Source of the DNA: Leadbetterella lacunae
GTDB lineage: Bacteria > Bacteroidota > Bacteroidia > Cytophagales > Spirosomataceae
Direction of reading: 5' to 3'
Assembly: GCF_042649125.1 (NCBI RefSeq)
Contig: NZ_JBHRYQ010000001.1
Span: forward strand, 2,232,001-2,296,000
Length of the DNA: 64,000 nucleotides
Shown here: one piece after another, positions 27,627-35,862 of the stretch
Layout: every line of letters begins with the position of its first letter
How positions within the stretch are numbered: the stretch's first letter is position 1
Notes under the pieces: model-generated
The model's input: the letters and a program-made list of their open reading frames with translations, nothing else
Told to the model about the DNA's origin: nothing
Database searches by the model: none
Program-made: the position numbers and the translations under genes

Positions 27627-28244
27627 ATGAAAAATCTAAAATTTTTAATTCTCTCATTATTTGCAATCTCAATCGGTTTCACATCATGCGACAAGTCTGA
27701 CGTATCACCAAGCACAGACGAGTCAGCATATGTAGACTTTATGTTTTTAGCCACTACTGCCGATAGCTCAAAAACTACCCATAATGGCAAAAAATGCAAC
27801 CTTACCGAAGTAGCTGTAGCCTCATTGCCAGCGACAATCACGAGTTATGTTAGCACAAACTATGCAGGTGCTACCATAGACAGAGCAGGCACTACCACTG
27901 AAGGTAATTATGTACTACATATTGTAAAAGCAGACGGCACTCACGCTGGCTTAATTTTCGATAGCAAAGGTGCATTTGTAGAGGTAAGACAAGGCAAAGG
28001 CGGCAAAGGAACCGAAGTGGCTTTGGCAGATCTTCCAGCAGCAATCACGAGCTATATTTCTACTAACTACGCGGGTTCTACTACCGTAAAAGCAATGACT
28101 AACCCAGAAGGCAAGTTCGGTGTATTGATAACAAAAGCAGATGCAACCAAACTTATGTTAGGCTTTAACGCTGATGGATCTTTCGTAGGTGAACTATCTA
28201 TGGACAGGAAAGGTGGAAAAAGAAAAGGCGGAAAAAGAAATTAA
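27627..28244 (+). CDS. Lipoprotein with two PepSY-like repeats
   Basis: A 205-residue lipoprotein (lipobox ending FTSC at Cys20). The mature part contains two copies of a PepSY-like/DUF2874-type unit: VAVASLPATITSYVSTNYAG with TTTEGNYVLHIVKADG, and VALADLPAAITSYISTNYAG with TNPEGKFGVLITKADA. The tail is short and very basic (KGGKRKGGKRN). PepSY-like proteins are periplasmic or surface proteins that bind or inhibit other proteins; the specific partner is unknown. A weak hairpin terminator follows at 28261-28294. Confidence 0.8.
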   Translation: MKNLKFLILSLFAISIGFTSCDKSDVSPSTDESAYVDFMFLATTADSSKTTHNGKKCNLTEVAVASLPATITSYVSTNYAGATIDRAGTTTEGNYVLHIVKADGTHAGLIFDSKGAFVEVRQGKGGKGTEVALADLPAAITSYISTNYAGSTTVKAMTNPEGKFGVLITKADATKLMLGFNADGSFVGELSMDRKGGKRKGGKRN

Positions 28245-28260
28245 TAATACCCCAAAATTT

Positions 28261-28294
28261 GAGCTGCCATCAGAACTGGTGGCGGCTCTTTTAT
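28261..28294 (+). terminator. Weak hairpin terminator after the PepSY-like gene
   Basis: GAGCTGCC (28261-28268) pairs with GGCGGCTC (28281-28288), with one G-T pair, followed by a short T run. The downstream small ORF begins 18 bases later. Confidence 0.55.
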
Positions 28295-28311
28295 TTATAT
28301 ACACAATCATC

Positions 28312-28455
28312 ATGGAAATTAGAATCTCTCAAACAGACCAATCGCTGAGCGAAAACTCAAGAAGAGTTTATGAGGTCCCTAAAACAGCCATAAAAAAAGG
28401 GCTGATTATTCAAATTAAAACAGACGACAATCACCAAATAAAAGTGGTGCTATAA
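28312..28455 (+). CDS. Small hypothetical protein (47 aa)
   Basis: ATG 28312 opens a 47-residue frame (MEIRISQTDQSLSENSRR to the KVVL end). It is hydrophilic, with no signal peptide, and not recognised. It is followed by a good hairpin at 28471-28490, which supports a real transcript end. The longer in-frame extension upstream to 28189 overlaps the PepSY-like gene and its terminator and is unlikely to be translated. Confidence 0.45.
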   Translation: MEIRISQTDQSLSENSRRVYEVPKTAIKKGLIIQIKTDDNHQIKVVL

Positions 28456-28470
28456 GTCTCATTCGGCTAT

Positions 28471-28490
28471 GAGCGGGATTCATTCCGCTC
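28471..28490 (+). terminator. Hairpin after the 47-aa gene
   Basis: GAGCGG (28471-28476) pairs with CCGCTC (28485-28490), extended by G-T and A-T pairs, followed by AAAAATCTC. The T-run is weak on the plus strand. Confidence 0.5.
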
Positions 28491-28658
28491 AAAAATCTCT
28501 TCATTCATATTTATTATAGAAGCAATTTCTAGAAAAAAATAATTTCGGTAAAAAAAAGGTTAAATTTGTAATCTAAATAACCCACTTATTTCATTTTTAG
28601 GTTTAGTATCAAGAGTTTTAGAACTTAAAATGAGATTTTACATGTATTTACTATTTTG

Positions 28659-29306
28659 ATGAACACCGAAGAATACTCCTTTGAACTAAGCAAAAATCGC
28701 TGGTCAAACCCAATTCCACTTGAATTTAAGTTTGCAACCGACGGAACACCCTCAGAAAGCAGAACCGAACTCAGCCTAAGCTACACCGGAAATTTCTTTC
28801 ATATAGATTTTAACTGCTTTGACAACCCAAACGTTGACGAAAACTATTATAAGGTATCTAACGAGCCACTTTATAACCAAGAGGTTTTTGAGGTTTTTAT
28901 ATCAGGAGGAAGCGAAGACCCAAAGTCATATTTAGAAGTAGAAATAAACCCAAACAATGCGATTTGGGTAGGCGAAATAGACAATCCATCGCTTGGCGAG
29001 CAAATGCAAAGCATCAAGCAGATGATTGACCCCAAAGAATCTAAAATAGAACATACGGTAGAAGCCACAAAAGATTCATGGAAAGGCCGTTTGAGTATTC
29101 CGTGGGACCTAATCGGTAGAAGCGAAGACAATCAATATCGTATTAATTTTTATCGTGTACGCTCTATTAAAGCTCAACACAACAAAAGAGATTGGGTATG
29201 TGATTTAGAAAACTGTGAGTTTCTGTGCTGGAGCCCGACCCTGTCGGGAGAATCGCCGGCGTTTCATAGACCAAAAATGTTTGGTCACATGAAACTAAAC
29301 GGTTAA
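28659..29306 (+). CDS. Carbohydrate-binding family 9-like (CBM9-like) protein
   Basis: A 215-residue protein resembling CBM9-like domains of Bacteroidota: early beta strands (ELSLSYTGNFFHIDFNCFD), YNQEVFEVFISGG, YLEVEINPNNAIWVGEIDNP, WKGRLSIPWDLIG and YRINFYRVRSI, ending in FLCWSPTLSGESPAFHRPKMFGHM. It has no signal peptide from this start, so it may be cytoplasmic; sugar binding is inferred by family only. ATG 28659 is preferred to TTG 28656. It converges with the cobalamin adenosyltransferase gene; a 7-bp stem lies at their junction (29310-29329). Confidence 0.75.
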   Translation: MNTEEYSFELSKNRWSNPIPLEFKFATDGTPSESRTELSLSYTGNFFHIDFNCFDNPNVDENYYKVSNEPLYNQEVFEVFISGGSEDPKSYLEVEINPNNAIWVGEIDNPSLGEQMQSIKQMIDPKESKIEHTVEATKDSWKGRLSIPWDLIGRSEDNQYRINFYRVRSIKAQHNKRDWVCDLENCEFLCWSPTLSGESPAFHRPKMFGHMKLNG

Positions 29307-29309
29307 AGA

Positions 29310-29329
29310 AAACCTCACTTACGAGGTTT
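29310..29329. terminator. Hairpin at a convergent gene junction
   Basis: AAACCTC (29310-29316) and GAGGTTT (29323-29329) form a 7-bp stem between the CBM9-like gene and the end of the minus-strand adenosyltransferase gene. T-tracts are short, so termination is weakly supported. Confidence 0.45.
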
Positions 29330-29866
29330 CCACGAAATTTCGGGTGCATTTTGCTCCTGAGTAATCTTTCTAGAAAGCATAAAAAGATAATCAGAAAGCC
29401 TATTTAAATATTGGATTACCAACGGATTTACCTCCTCTTGCTTGGCTAATTTAATTACCTGTCTTTCTGCTCGCCTACAGACCGTGCGGGCCACATGTGC
29501 CCACGACACTGCCGGATGACCGCCTGGCAACACAAATGCACGCAAAGGTGGCACTAACTTGTCCATTTCATCCATCAGTTTTTCCAATGCCTCCACGTCT
29601 GACTCAAATAAATCGGGTAGTTTTTTCTTGGTATAAGTGGTTTCTGAAGCTAAGTCTGCACCTATAGTAAAGAGTCTGTCCTGAATTTCCTTTAGATCAG
29701 CTTGTCTTTGGCTGTTTTCAGGCGAATCTGACAAAACACCTATCCATGCGTTGAGTTCATCAACTGCACCATAAGCTTCTATTTTATCATGATCTTTGCT
29801 CAAACGTGTGCCTCCCACCAATGAAGTAGCACCTAAATCTCCTGTTTTTGTATAAATTTTTGACAT
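29315..29866 (-). CDS. PduO-type cob(I)yrinic acid a,c-diamide adenosyltransferase
   Basis: A 183-residue protein that transfers the adenosyl group of ATP to reduced corrinoid, making coenzyme B12. The N-terminal KIYTKTGDLGATSLVGG ATP-binding motif, VDELNAWIG, and the VARTVCRRAERQVIKLA and IQYLNRLSDYLFMLSR motifs are those of the PduO/MMAB family. No other cobalamin gene is nearby, so it likely serves salvage. Transcribed alone on the minus strand, divergent from the DUF1648-like gene. Confidence 0.93.
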   Translation of the reverse strand: MSKIYTKTGDLGATSLVGGTRLSKDHDKIEAYGAVDELNAWIGVLSDSPENSQRQADLKEIQDRLFTIGADLASETTYTKKKLPDLFESDVEALEKLMDEMDKLVPPLRAFVLPGGHPAVSWAHVARTVCRRAERQVIKLAKQEEVNPLVIQYLNRLSDYLFMLSRKITQEQNAPEISWKPRK

Positions 29867-29905
29867 TTTTTTTGATTAAAAACCTTATGCAAGCCACAAG
29901 TGTTC

Positions 29906-29913
29906 TAACTTTG
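29906..29913 (+). promoter_or_regulatory. Putative -7 promoter box upstream of the DUF1648-like gene
   Basis: TAACTTTG matches TAnnTTTG, 61 bases upstream of ATG 29975. A small inverted repeat CCCTGA/TCAGGG (29946-29963) lies between the box and the start. Confidence 0.4.
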
Positions 29914-29974
29914 CGAAATATTTTAAAGATAAATATAAAATAACTCCCTGAGGTATTTCAGGGCATATTATACA

Positions 29975-30478
29975 ATGATAAACATATTCTTTGGATTCTG
30001 GAAAAAATTTTCAATTGTACTTTTAGCCATTGTGGTCTTATACTGTTACGCAAGTTTACCCGAATCTATCGCCATTACGCACGATAGCCAAGGCAAGCCT
30101 ATACGATTTATAGACAAACAAGTCTATTTTTATGTGGCAAGTGCAGTTGGTTTTCTATTCAATTTATTAATGACGCTTTTGGGCAACCAACTTCAAAAAG
30201 CCGAATTTTCTAAAATATTCCCAAACAGCGAATGGGCTCAAAAGCCCCTGGCACTAAGAGAACTTTTAAGAGGATGGCAAAGTGCGTTTGTTGCAATCAT
30301 TAACACGTTTTTGATTTTTGCTATTTTGGGACTAAACAATATCAACGCAGGCAAAAACCAAACGTTAGATTTTAACTACAATTGGATGTTACTATTAGGC
30401 GGAGCCTTATTGATGATATTGATATTTGTAGTGCCTCTTCGTTTATTATTTTCTACCCCTAGAAACATAGAAGACTAA
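29975..30478 (+). CDS. DUF1648-like integral membrane protein
   Basis: A 167-residue inner-membrane protein with about four hydrophobic helices. The segment YASLPESIAITHDSQGKPIRFIDK resembles the DUF1648 signature (LP...IPIHFN..G.P....K). Function is unknown. It overlaps queA by one base (TAATG), so translation of the two is coupled, but no functional link to queuosine is known. Confidence 0.6.
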   Translation: MINIFFGFWKKFSIVLLAIVVLYCYASLPESIAITHDSQGKPIRFIDKQVYFYVASAVGFLFNLLMTLLGNQLQKAEFSKIFPNSEWAQKPLALRELLRGWQSAFVAIINTFLIFAILGLNNINAGKNQTLDFNYNWMLLLGGALLMILIFVVPLRLLFSTPRNIED

Positions 30479-31683
30479 TGGCTGACTTTAAGGCTATTGA
30501 TATAAAAACCTACACCTACGAGCTCACAGACGACCGAATAGCCAAAAAGCCCGTAGAACCTCGCGATAGTTCAAAACTTTTGGTCTATCAAAATGGTGAA
30601 GTTAAACATCAGCAGTTTACAGACCTTTCCGACTTTTTACCTTCAAATAGTACCTTGGTATTTAATGACACCAAGGTTATTCCCGCACGTTTGCATTTTT
30701 CTAGAAGCACAGGAGCCCTCATTGAAGTATTTTTGCTTAACCCAATGTTGCCAAGCTCGGTTATGGCAGTGGCCATGGAAGCAAAAAACACCGCAGTGTG
30801 GAAATGCGTAGTAGGAAACAAGAAAAAATGGAAAACAGACGAAGTACTTACCATAAGCCATCAAATTTCTGATCAAGAAATCACACTTTCGGTTTCGTGG
30901 GAAAACCAAGACGAGAATCGAGTAAGGTTTAGGTGGAATTCAAACCTGCAGTTTTCAGAAATAATTGAAGAATTTGGCAAAATACCGCTTCCCCCTTATC
31001 TAAATAGAGCAGCCGAAAATTCGGATATAGAAGACTACCAAACGGTTTATTCCAAAATAGAAGGTGCTGTGGCAGCCCCCACCGCAGGCCTACACTTTAC
31101 CGACAGCGTGCTTAACAAAATAGCCGCGAAAGGCATAAAAAACGTATACATTACGCTCCATGTGGGTGCAGGTACATTTATGCCCGTCAAACACGAAAAT
31201 GCCTTGGAACACCCCATGCATAATGAGCAGTTGGTATTTACAAAGGAGGCTATTCAAGGCTTAATTGAAAACATTGATTCGTTAATACCCGTAGGCACTA
31301 CTTCTATGCGTTCGCTTGAGAGTTTGTATTGGTACGGCGTAAAACTGATTCAAAACCCGGGCAGTGAGTTTTTTATTGAAAAACTATTTCCCTACGAAGA
31401 TCAAATATTACCAACCTCAAAAGAAGCACTTGAAGCTGTCTTGGCTAAATTTGACGGACAAAACACCCTAGTGGGCCAAACCGAAATTTTGATTTTCCCT
31501 GGATACGAATTTAAACTTTGCAAAGGATTGGTTACGAATTTCCACCAACCGCAATCTACCTTATTATTATTGGTAGCGGCTTTGGTTGGCGAACCCAAAT
31601 GGAAAGAAATATACCAAGAAGCCTTGCAAAATGACTATAGATTTTTGAGCTTTGGCGACTCTAGCCTTTTAATTCCTGGGTGA
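30478..31683 (+). CDS. queA: S-adenosylmethionine:tRNA ribosyltransferase-isomerase
   Basis: A 401-residue enzyme that transfers ribose from SAM to preQ1-modified tRNA to make epoxyqueuosine. Motifs seen are LVFNDTKVIPARL, FGKIPLPPYLNR, YQTVYSKIEGAVAAPTAGLHFT, VYITLHVGAGTFMPVK, GTTSMRSLES and GLVTNFHQPQSTLLLLVAA. The length (~400) is longer than the ~340-residue E. coli form and matches a second QueA type I associate with Bacteroidota, with an extra middle segment. It starts within the stop codon of the DUF1648-like gene. Confidence 0.93.
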   Translation: MADFKAIDIKTYTYELTDDRIAKKPVEPRDSSKLLVYQNGEVKHQQFTDLSDFLPSNSTLVFNDTKVIPARLHFSRSTGALIEVFLLNPMLPSSVMAVAMEAKNTAVWKCVVGNKKKWKTDEVLTISHQISDQEITLSVSWENQDENRVRFRWNSNLQFSEIIEEFGKIPLPPYLNRAAENSDIEDYQTVYSKIEGAVAAPTAGLHFTDSVLNKIAAKGIKNVYITLHVGAGTFMPVKHENALEHPMHNEQLVFTKEAIQGLIENIDSLIPVGTTSMRSLESLYWYGVKLIQNPGSEFFIEKLFPYEDQILPTSKEALEAVLAKFDGQNTLVGQTEILIFPGYEFKLCKGLVTNFHQPQSTLLLLVAALVGEPKWKEIYQEALQNDYRFLSFGDSSLLIPG

Positions 31684-31710
31684 TTTTTTTTACCAAAAAA
31701 AAGAAGAAAT

Positions 31711-32187
31711 ATGAAAAAGATAGGTGTTTTAATAATTTCTTTAGCGTTTACAGCTTGTGGCAATGTGCAACGAGTAGATACCGCCGCAGTGAAACAAAAA
31801 ATGGGCGATTATAAAATAAAAAAAATCAACCAAGAAGAAATTCAAAATCAAGTTAATTTACTTGGCAGCAGCTACGCAAAAGCCATTGCTCAAACCAATG
31901 TGTGCGACAGCACTCTTGCGATAAAAGAAGCAAATACAGTTACATTACTTAACAACGAAGAACTAAGTAAAGGATTGAACCTTACGGGAAAGGCAAAGGA
32001 AACCATGGAAGCACTCAGCTATGGTGTTACACACGGCGAAGACATTGGCTTAAATACCCAAAGGATAAACGACACCACGTATATGTTTTCGTTTAGCTTA
32101 ACCAACCTAAAGCCCGAACTGAACCCATGTAAAAAGACAATCGGCTTGGTGTTTTTCGAAAAAGCAAAAATAATAAAGTCACTTTAA
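31711..32187 (+). CDS. Hypothetical lipoprotein
   Basis: A 158-residue lipoprotein (MKKIGVLIISLAFTAC, Cys16 as lipid site). The mature part is helical with two further Cys (NVCDS and NPCKK) that could form a disulfide or bind a metal. I do not recognise the family. It follows queA by 27 bases and precedes a small exported protein gene and secDF. Confidence 0.65.
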   Translation: MKKIGVLIISLAFTACGNVQRVDTAAVKQKMGDYKIKKINQEEIQNQVNLLGSSYAKAIAQTNVCDSTLAIKEANTVTLLNNEELSKGLNLTGKAKETMEALSYGVTHGEDIGLNTQRINDTTYMFSFSLTNLKPELNPCKKTIGLVFFEKAKIIKSL

Positions 32188-32294
32188 GCCCTCTAAAACA
32201 GAAGCAAAATTTATAATTCTGTAATTTTTCAATTACTTTTTTGGCATATTTATTGATTTTTCAACTTAAATGGTTGTAAATTCGCAGCTTGTTA

Positions 32295-32639
32295 ATGAAG
32301 AAAAAGAATATCATATCGAGTTTTTTTAGCGTCATGCTTCTCATATCTGTGTTTTCGGCACATGTTATGGGAAATCTGTATGTACAGCCTGAAGTAACAA
32401 AAAAAGCCAAAGCAGACACTGAGAAGCAGCAAGAGCAGCCTCAACTGCAGCAACTTAGTCATGAAATAGTAGTTCCTACGTTTGATTTTCATTTTGGCGA
32501 AATCACTTTTCAAGGATTTAATAATCTTGTCATATTTTATGCAGAATGTGTCCCAGGCACTATAATTCAGCAGTTTGTTTATCATCATTCTTTCTTTGAT
32601 AAACTATTTGAGCATCATATTGCCATAAATGCCCCTTGA
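32295..32639 (+). CDS. Small exported or membrane-anchored hypothetical protein
   Basis: A 114-residue protein from ATG 32295 (MKKKNIISSFF); the in-frame TTG at 32289 is less likely. Residues 5-25 form a signal or anchor helix (FFSVMLLISVFSAHVMG). A Gln/Lys-rich stretch follows (TEKQQEQPQLQQL), then a beta-rich tail with clustered His (FVYHHSFF, FEHHIAINAP). Not recognised. It sits 128 bases upstream of secDF. Confidence 0.55.
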   Translation: MKKKNIISSFFSVMLLISVFSAHVMGNLYVQPEVTKKAKADTEKQQEQPQLQQLSHEIVVPTFDFHFGEITFQGFNNLVIFYAECVPGTIIQQFVYHHSFFDKLFEHHIAINAP

Positions 32640-32767
32640 GGCACCTTCTCTTCGTACTTTTTAATTCTTAATCATTTTATATTTATTTAAAAAAATTAGA
32701 CACACGTCAATTTTGTGTGCTACCCTATAATAAATTTCTCTGAAGGGGCAGAGAGTAAATTATTCAT

Positions 32768-35704
32768 ATGAAAAATAAAGGTGGAATATTAGCACTTTTA
32801 ATCACTTTTGTACTCATAAGTGGTTACTACCTGATCAGAACTTGGAAAGTAAACCAGATCAGAAAAGAAGCTTCTGCATTTGCACTTGGAAAAGATGGCA
32901 ACGTAGATACAGCAAAAAAACAAAGGTATTTGGACTCACTTTGGAAACAAGACGTATTCTTGGGTTCATCGCTTGAAGACCTTACCAAACAAGAACTTGG
33001 ACTTGGTCTTGACCTTCAAGGAGGTATGCACGTAATCTTAGAGGTTTCTCCAACCGAAATCGTAAGAACACTTGCAGCTGGATCGCGTGACCCGAGAATC
33101 GGCCAAGCAATAGCTAAAGCAAAAGAACTATCAGTAACGAGTAGTTCAAATTTTGTAGACCTATTTGTAGGAGAGTACAAAAAATTAGCTCCAGACGTTA
33201 AGTTAGCTTCTGTATTTTCAACTACCTCAAACCGTGACGTACTAAACCTAACATCGAGCGATGCTGAGGTTATTCGTTATATCAAATCTGAAGTAGACGG
33301 AGCATTTGATAGATCATTTAGAGTTATCCAAACCCGTGTTGATAAATTCGGAGTTGCTAACCCTAACCTGTCTCGTATACCAGGAACAAACCGTATTCAG
33401 GTTGAGCTTCCGGGTATTGATAACCCTGAGCGTGTTCGTAAATTATTATCAGGAGCTGCAAAACTACAGTTTTGTGAAGTATTTTCTATCCAAGAAATCG
33501 GACCATCACTTGATGCTTTCTATGGTGTTTTAAACAAAATAGAAATTGAAGAGAAGCTTGCAAAAGGTCTAAGCAGTGCAAACAAGAAAGATACTACTTC
33601 GAGTGCTTTGGCTTCGGCTCTAAAAAGCACAAGTGATTCATCTAAAACAGATTCACTTAACCGTTCAAACAGCTTGACAAACATGTTGATCATGGGTCAA
33701 AATGGAGAAATGAACATTCGTACAAAAGATACTGTAAGATTCAACGGACTTCTTAGAAGACCAGACGTTCAGAATCTTTTCCCTGCTAACCTTTCGTTTA
33801 TGTATGACGTAAGTCCAGTTGTAAACGAAACTACGAAAGAAGAATTTGTGGCTATCTACCCAGTTAAAGACGCAGGAAACGCTCCATTAGAAGGAGACGT
33901 GATCACAAACGCAAAGCAAGACTATGACCCTACTACTGGTAAGCCAGATGTAAGTATGCAAATGAATGCTTTGGGTGCTAGAAAATGGAAAGCCCTTACA
34001 GGAGCAAACGTAGGCAGAAGAATCGCGATATTACTAGATAACTACGTATACTCTGCACCAAACGTAAACGGTGAGATTGCAGGTGGTAACTCAAGTATCT
34101 CAGGTGGATTTAGCATAGAGCAAGCAACTGACCTTGCAAACGTATTGAAAGCAGGTAAATTACCAGCTCCAACTAACATTATTGAAGAAGCCGTAGTAGG
34201 TGCATCAGTAGGTTCAGAGGCTTTAAATGCCGGTGTTATATCTTCATTAGTAGGTTTATTGGCTGTGTTATTATTTGTATTGATTTACTATAGCCAAGCA
34301 GGTTGGATAGCTAACGCCGCTCTATTGGTGAACTTAATATTGCTTCTTGGAGTAATGGCTTCGTTTGGAGCTACTATGACTTTACCTGGTATTGCAGGTC
34401 TTGTACTTTCGGTAGGTATGTCGGTTGATGCCAACGTACTAATTTATGAGCGAGTAAAAGAAGAACTTGCAGCTGGCAAAAGTTTTATAACGGCTATTGC
34501 AGAAGGTTTCAGAAACGCCATGCCTTCTATCATTGACTCTAACGTAACTACTTTAATTACGGGTATTATCCTTTTTATATTCGGAACAGGTTTAGTTAAA
34601 GGATTTGCTACTACGTTATTGATTGGTATATTCACTTCGTTATTCTGTGCGGTATTTGTATCTCGTTTGATATTTGATTATTTCATCAAAAAAGGAAAAA
34701 CTGTAAACTTCAAAACAGCTTGGACTGAGAAACTTTTCAACGATTCGAACATCGACTTTATCAAAAAACGTAAAGTATTCTATTCTATCTCTGCTATCAT
34801 CATCATTGCTGGAGCTATCTCTATCGGTGTAAAAGGATTTGGATTAGGAGTAGATTTCAAAGGTGGACGTACATACGTAGCACGTTTTGAGAAAACAGTT
34901 AAAACTGAAGACGTAAGAGCAGCGGTGGAAAAAGCATTTGCGGGTGCTGCTGTAGAGGTTAAAACATTTGGTGGATTTGACCAAGTGAAAATCACTTCAG
35001 CTTTCAAAATTGAAAACACTGAGCCAGAAGTAGAAGAAACAATCAAAACAGACCTAAACGCTGCATTGAGCTCGATACCTGGAAACAAGGGAACGGTAAT
35101 GTCATCATCAAAAGTAGGTCCTACTATTGCCAATGACACCATCTGGTCATCTTTAAAAGCCATCCTTTACTCAATCTTGCTAACATTCCTTTATATCTAT
35201 ATCAGATTTAGAAGTGTAGCCTTTGGTTTTGGTGCGGTAATGGCCCTATTGCATGACGTACTAGTGATTTTAGGTATATTCTCGTTACTAAACGGTTTAT
35301 TGCCATTCTCACTTGATATCGACCAAGCATTTGTGGGTGCAGTGTTAACTTTGATGGGTTACTCTATGAACGATACAGTCGTTGTATTTGACCGTATCAG
35401 AGAGTATCTAAGCGAAAAAGGTGCTAAAAAAGAGCCAATAGAAACAACAATTAACAACGCCCTAAACAGCACGTTAAGTCGTACAGCTGTAACAGGTGTG
35501 GCTACGTTATTGGTACTATTGATCTTGTTAGTATTTGGTGGAGAAACCATTAGAGGATTTATCTTCTGTATGTTCTTAGGTGTAATAGTAGGTACGTACT
35601 CGTCGCTATTTATTGCGGCTCCTATCGTAGTAGATGCTATGCAACGTAGATTAGAATCAGAAGGTGACGCTTTAAAAGTAGCTCCTGCTGTAGATAAAAA
35701 ATAA
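32768..35704 (+). CDS. secDF: Fused protein translocase subunit SecDF
   Basis: A 978-residue fusion that uses the proton gradient to drive late steps of Sec export. The SecD half starts with a TM helix, then KQELGLGLDLQGGMHVILEV, the periplasmic P1 domain, and the second TM block (GLVLSVGMSVDANVLIYERV with the conserved Asp). The SecF half has GFGLGVDFKGGRTYVARF and AFVGAVLTLMGYSMNDTVVVFDRIRE with the matching Asp. SecD-SecF fusion is normal in Bacteroidota. Transcribed alone with a terminator at 35733-35764. Confidence 0.97.
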   Translation: MKNKGGILALLITFVLISGYYLIRTWKVNQIRKEASAFALGKDGNVDTAKKQRYLDSLWKQDVFLGSSLEDLTKQELGLGLDLQGGMHVILEVSPTEIVRTLAAGSRDPRIGQAIAKAKELSVTSSSNFVDLFVGEYKKLAPDVKLASVFSTTSNRDVLNLTSSDAEVIRYIKSEVDGAFDRSFRVIQTRVDKFGVANPNLSRIPGTNRIQVELPGIDNPERVRKLLSGAAKLQFCEVFSIQEIGPSLDAFYGVLNKIEIEEKLAKGLSSANKKDTTSSALASALKSTSDSSKTDSLNRSNSLTNMLIMGQNGEMNIRTKDTVRFNGLLRRPDVQNLFPANLSFMYDVSPVVNETTKEEFVAIYPVKDAGNAPLEGDVITNAKQDYDPTTGKPDVSMQMNALGARKWKALTGANVGRRIAILLDNYVYSAPNVNGEIAGGNSSISGGFSIEQATDLANVLKAGKLPAPTNIIEEAVVGASVGSEALNAGVISSLVGLLAVLLFVLIYYSQAGWIANAALLVNLILLLGVMASFGATMTLPGIAGLVLSVGMSVDANVLIYERVKEELAAGKSFITAIAEGFRNAMPSIIDSNVTTLITGIILFIFGTGLVKGFATTLLIGIFTSLFCAVFVSRLIFDYFIKKGKTVNFKTAWTEKLFNDSNIDFIKKRKVFYSISAIIIIAGAISIGVKGFGLGVDFKGGRTYVARFEKTVKTEDVRAAVEKAFAGAAVEVKTFGGFDQVKITSAFKIENTEPEVEETIKTDLNAALSSIPGNKGTVMSSSKVGPTIANDTIWSSLKAILYSILLTFLYIYIRFRSVAFGFGAVMALLHDVLVILGIFSLLNGLLPFSLDIDQAFVGAVLTLMGYSMNDTVVVFDRIREYLSEKGAKKEPIETTINNALNSTLSRTAVTGVATLLVLLILLVFGGETIRGFIFCMFLGVIVGTYSSLFIAAPIVVDAMQRRLESEGDALKVAPAVDKK

Positions 35705-35732
35705 GGTTTTATCAAACCTATAAAATATGAAG

Positions 35733-35764
35733 AAAGGCTAGCCATTGCGGTTAGCCTTTTTTTT
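35733..35764 (+). terminator. Terminator of secDF
   Basis: AAAGGCTA (35733-35740) pairs with TAGCCTTT (35752-35759), followed by a run of T to 35764. A smaller hairpin AGGTTT...AAACCT precedes it. Confidence 0.85.
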
Positions 35765-35825
35765 GTTTCGAAAACAATTTTAATTCCAAGCTTAACACAA
35801 ACTTAAGCCACACATAACTTTTTAC

Positions 35826-35833
35826 TAATTTTG
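35826..35833 (+). promoter_or_regulatory. Putative -7 promoter box of the DUF5690 gene
   Basis: TAATTTTG matches TAnnTTTG, 29 bases upstream of ATG 35863. No TTG lies at the expected -33 distance. Confidence 0.4.
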
Positions 35834-35862
35834 GTTTTCGACTTTTGGAAAAACAAAGCCGA

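Noticed and set aside
28189..28311. Upstream extension of the 47-aa gene
   Set aside because: It overlaps the PepSY-like gene end and its terminator hairpin.
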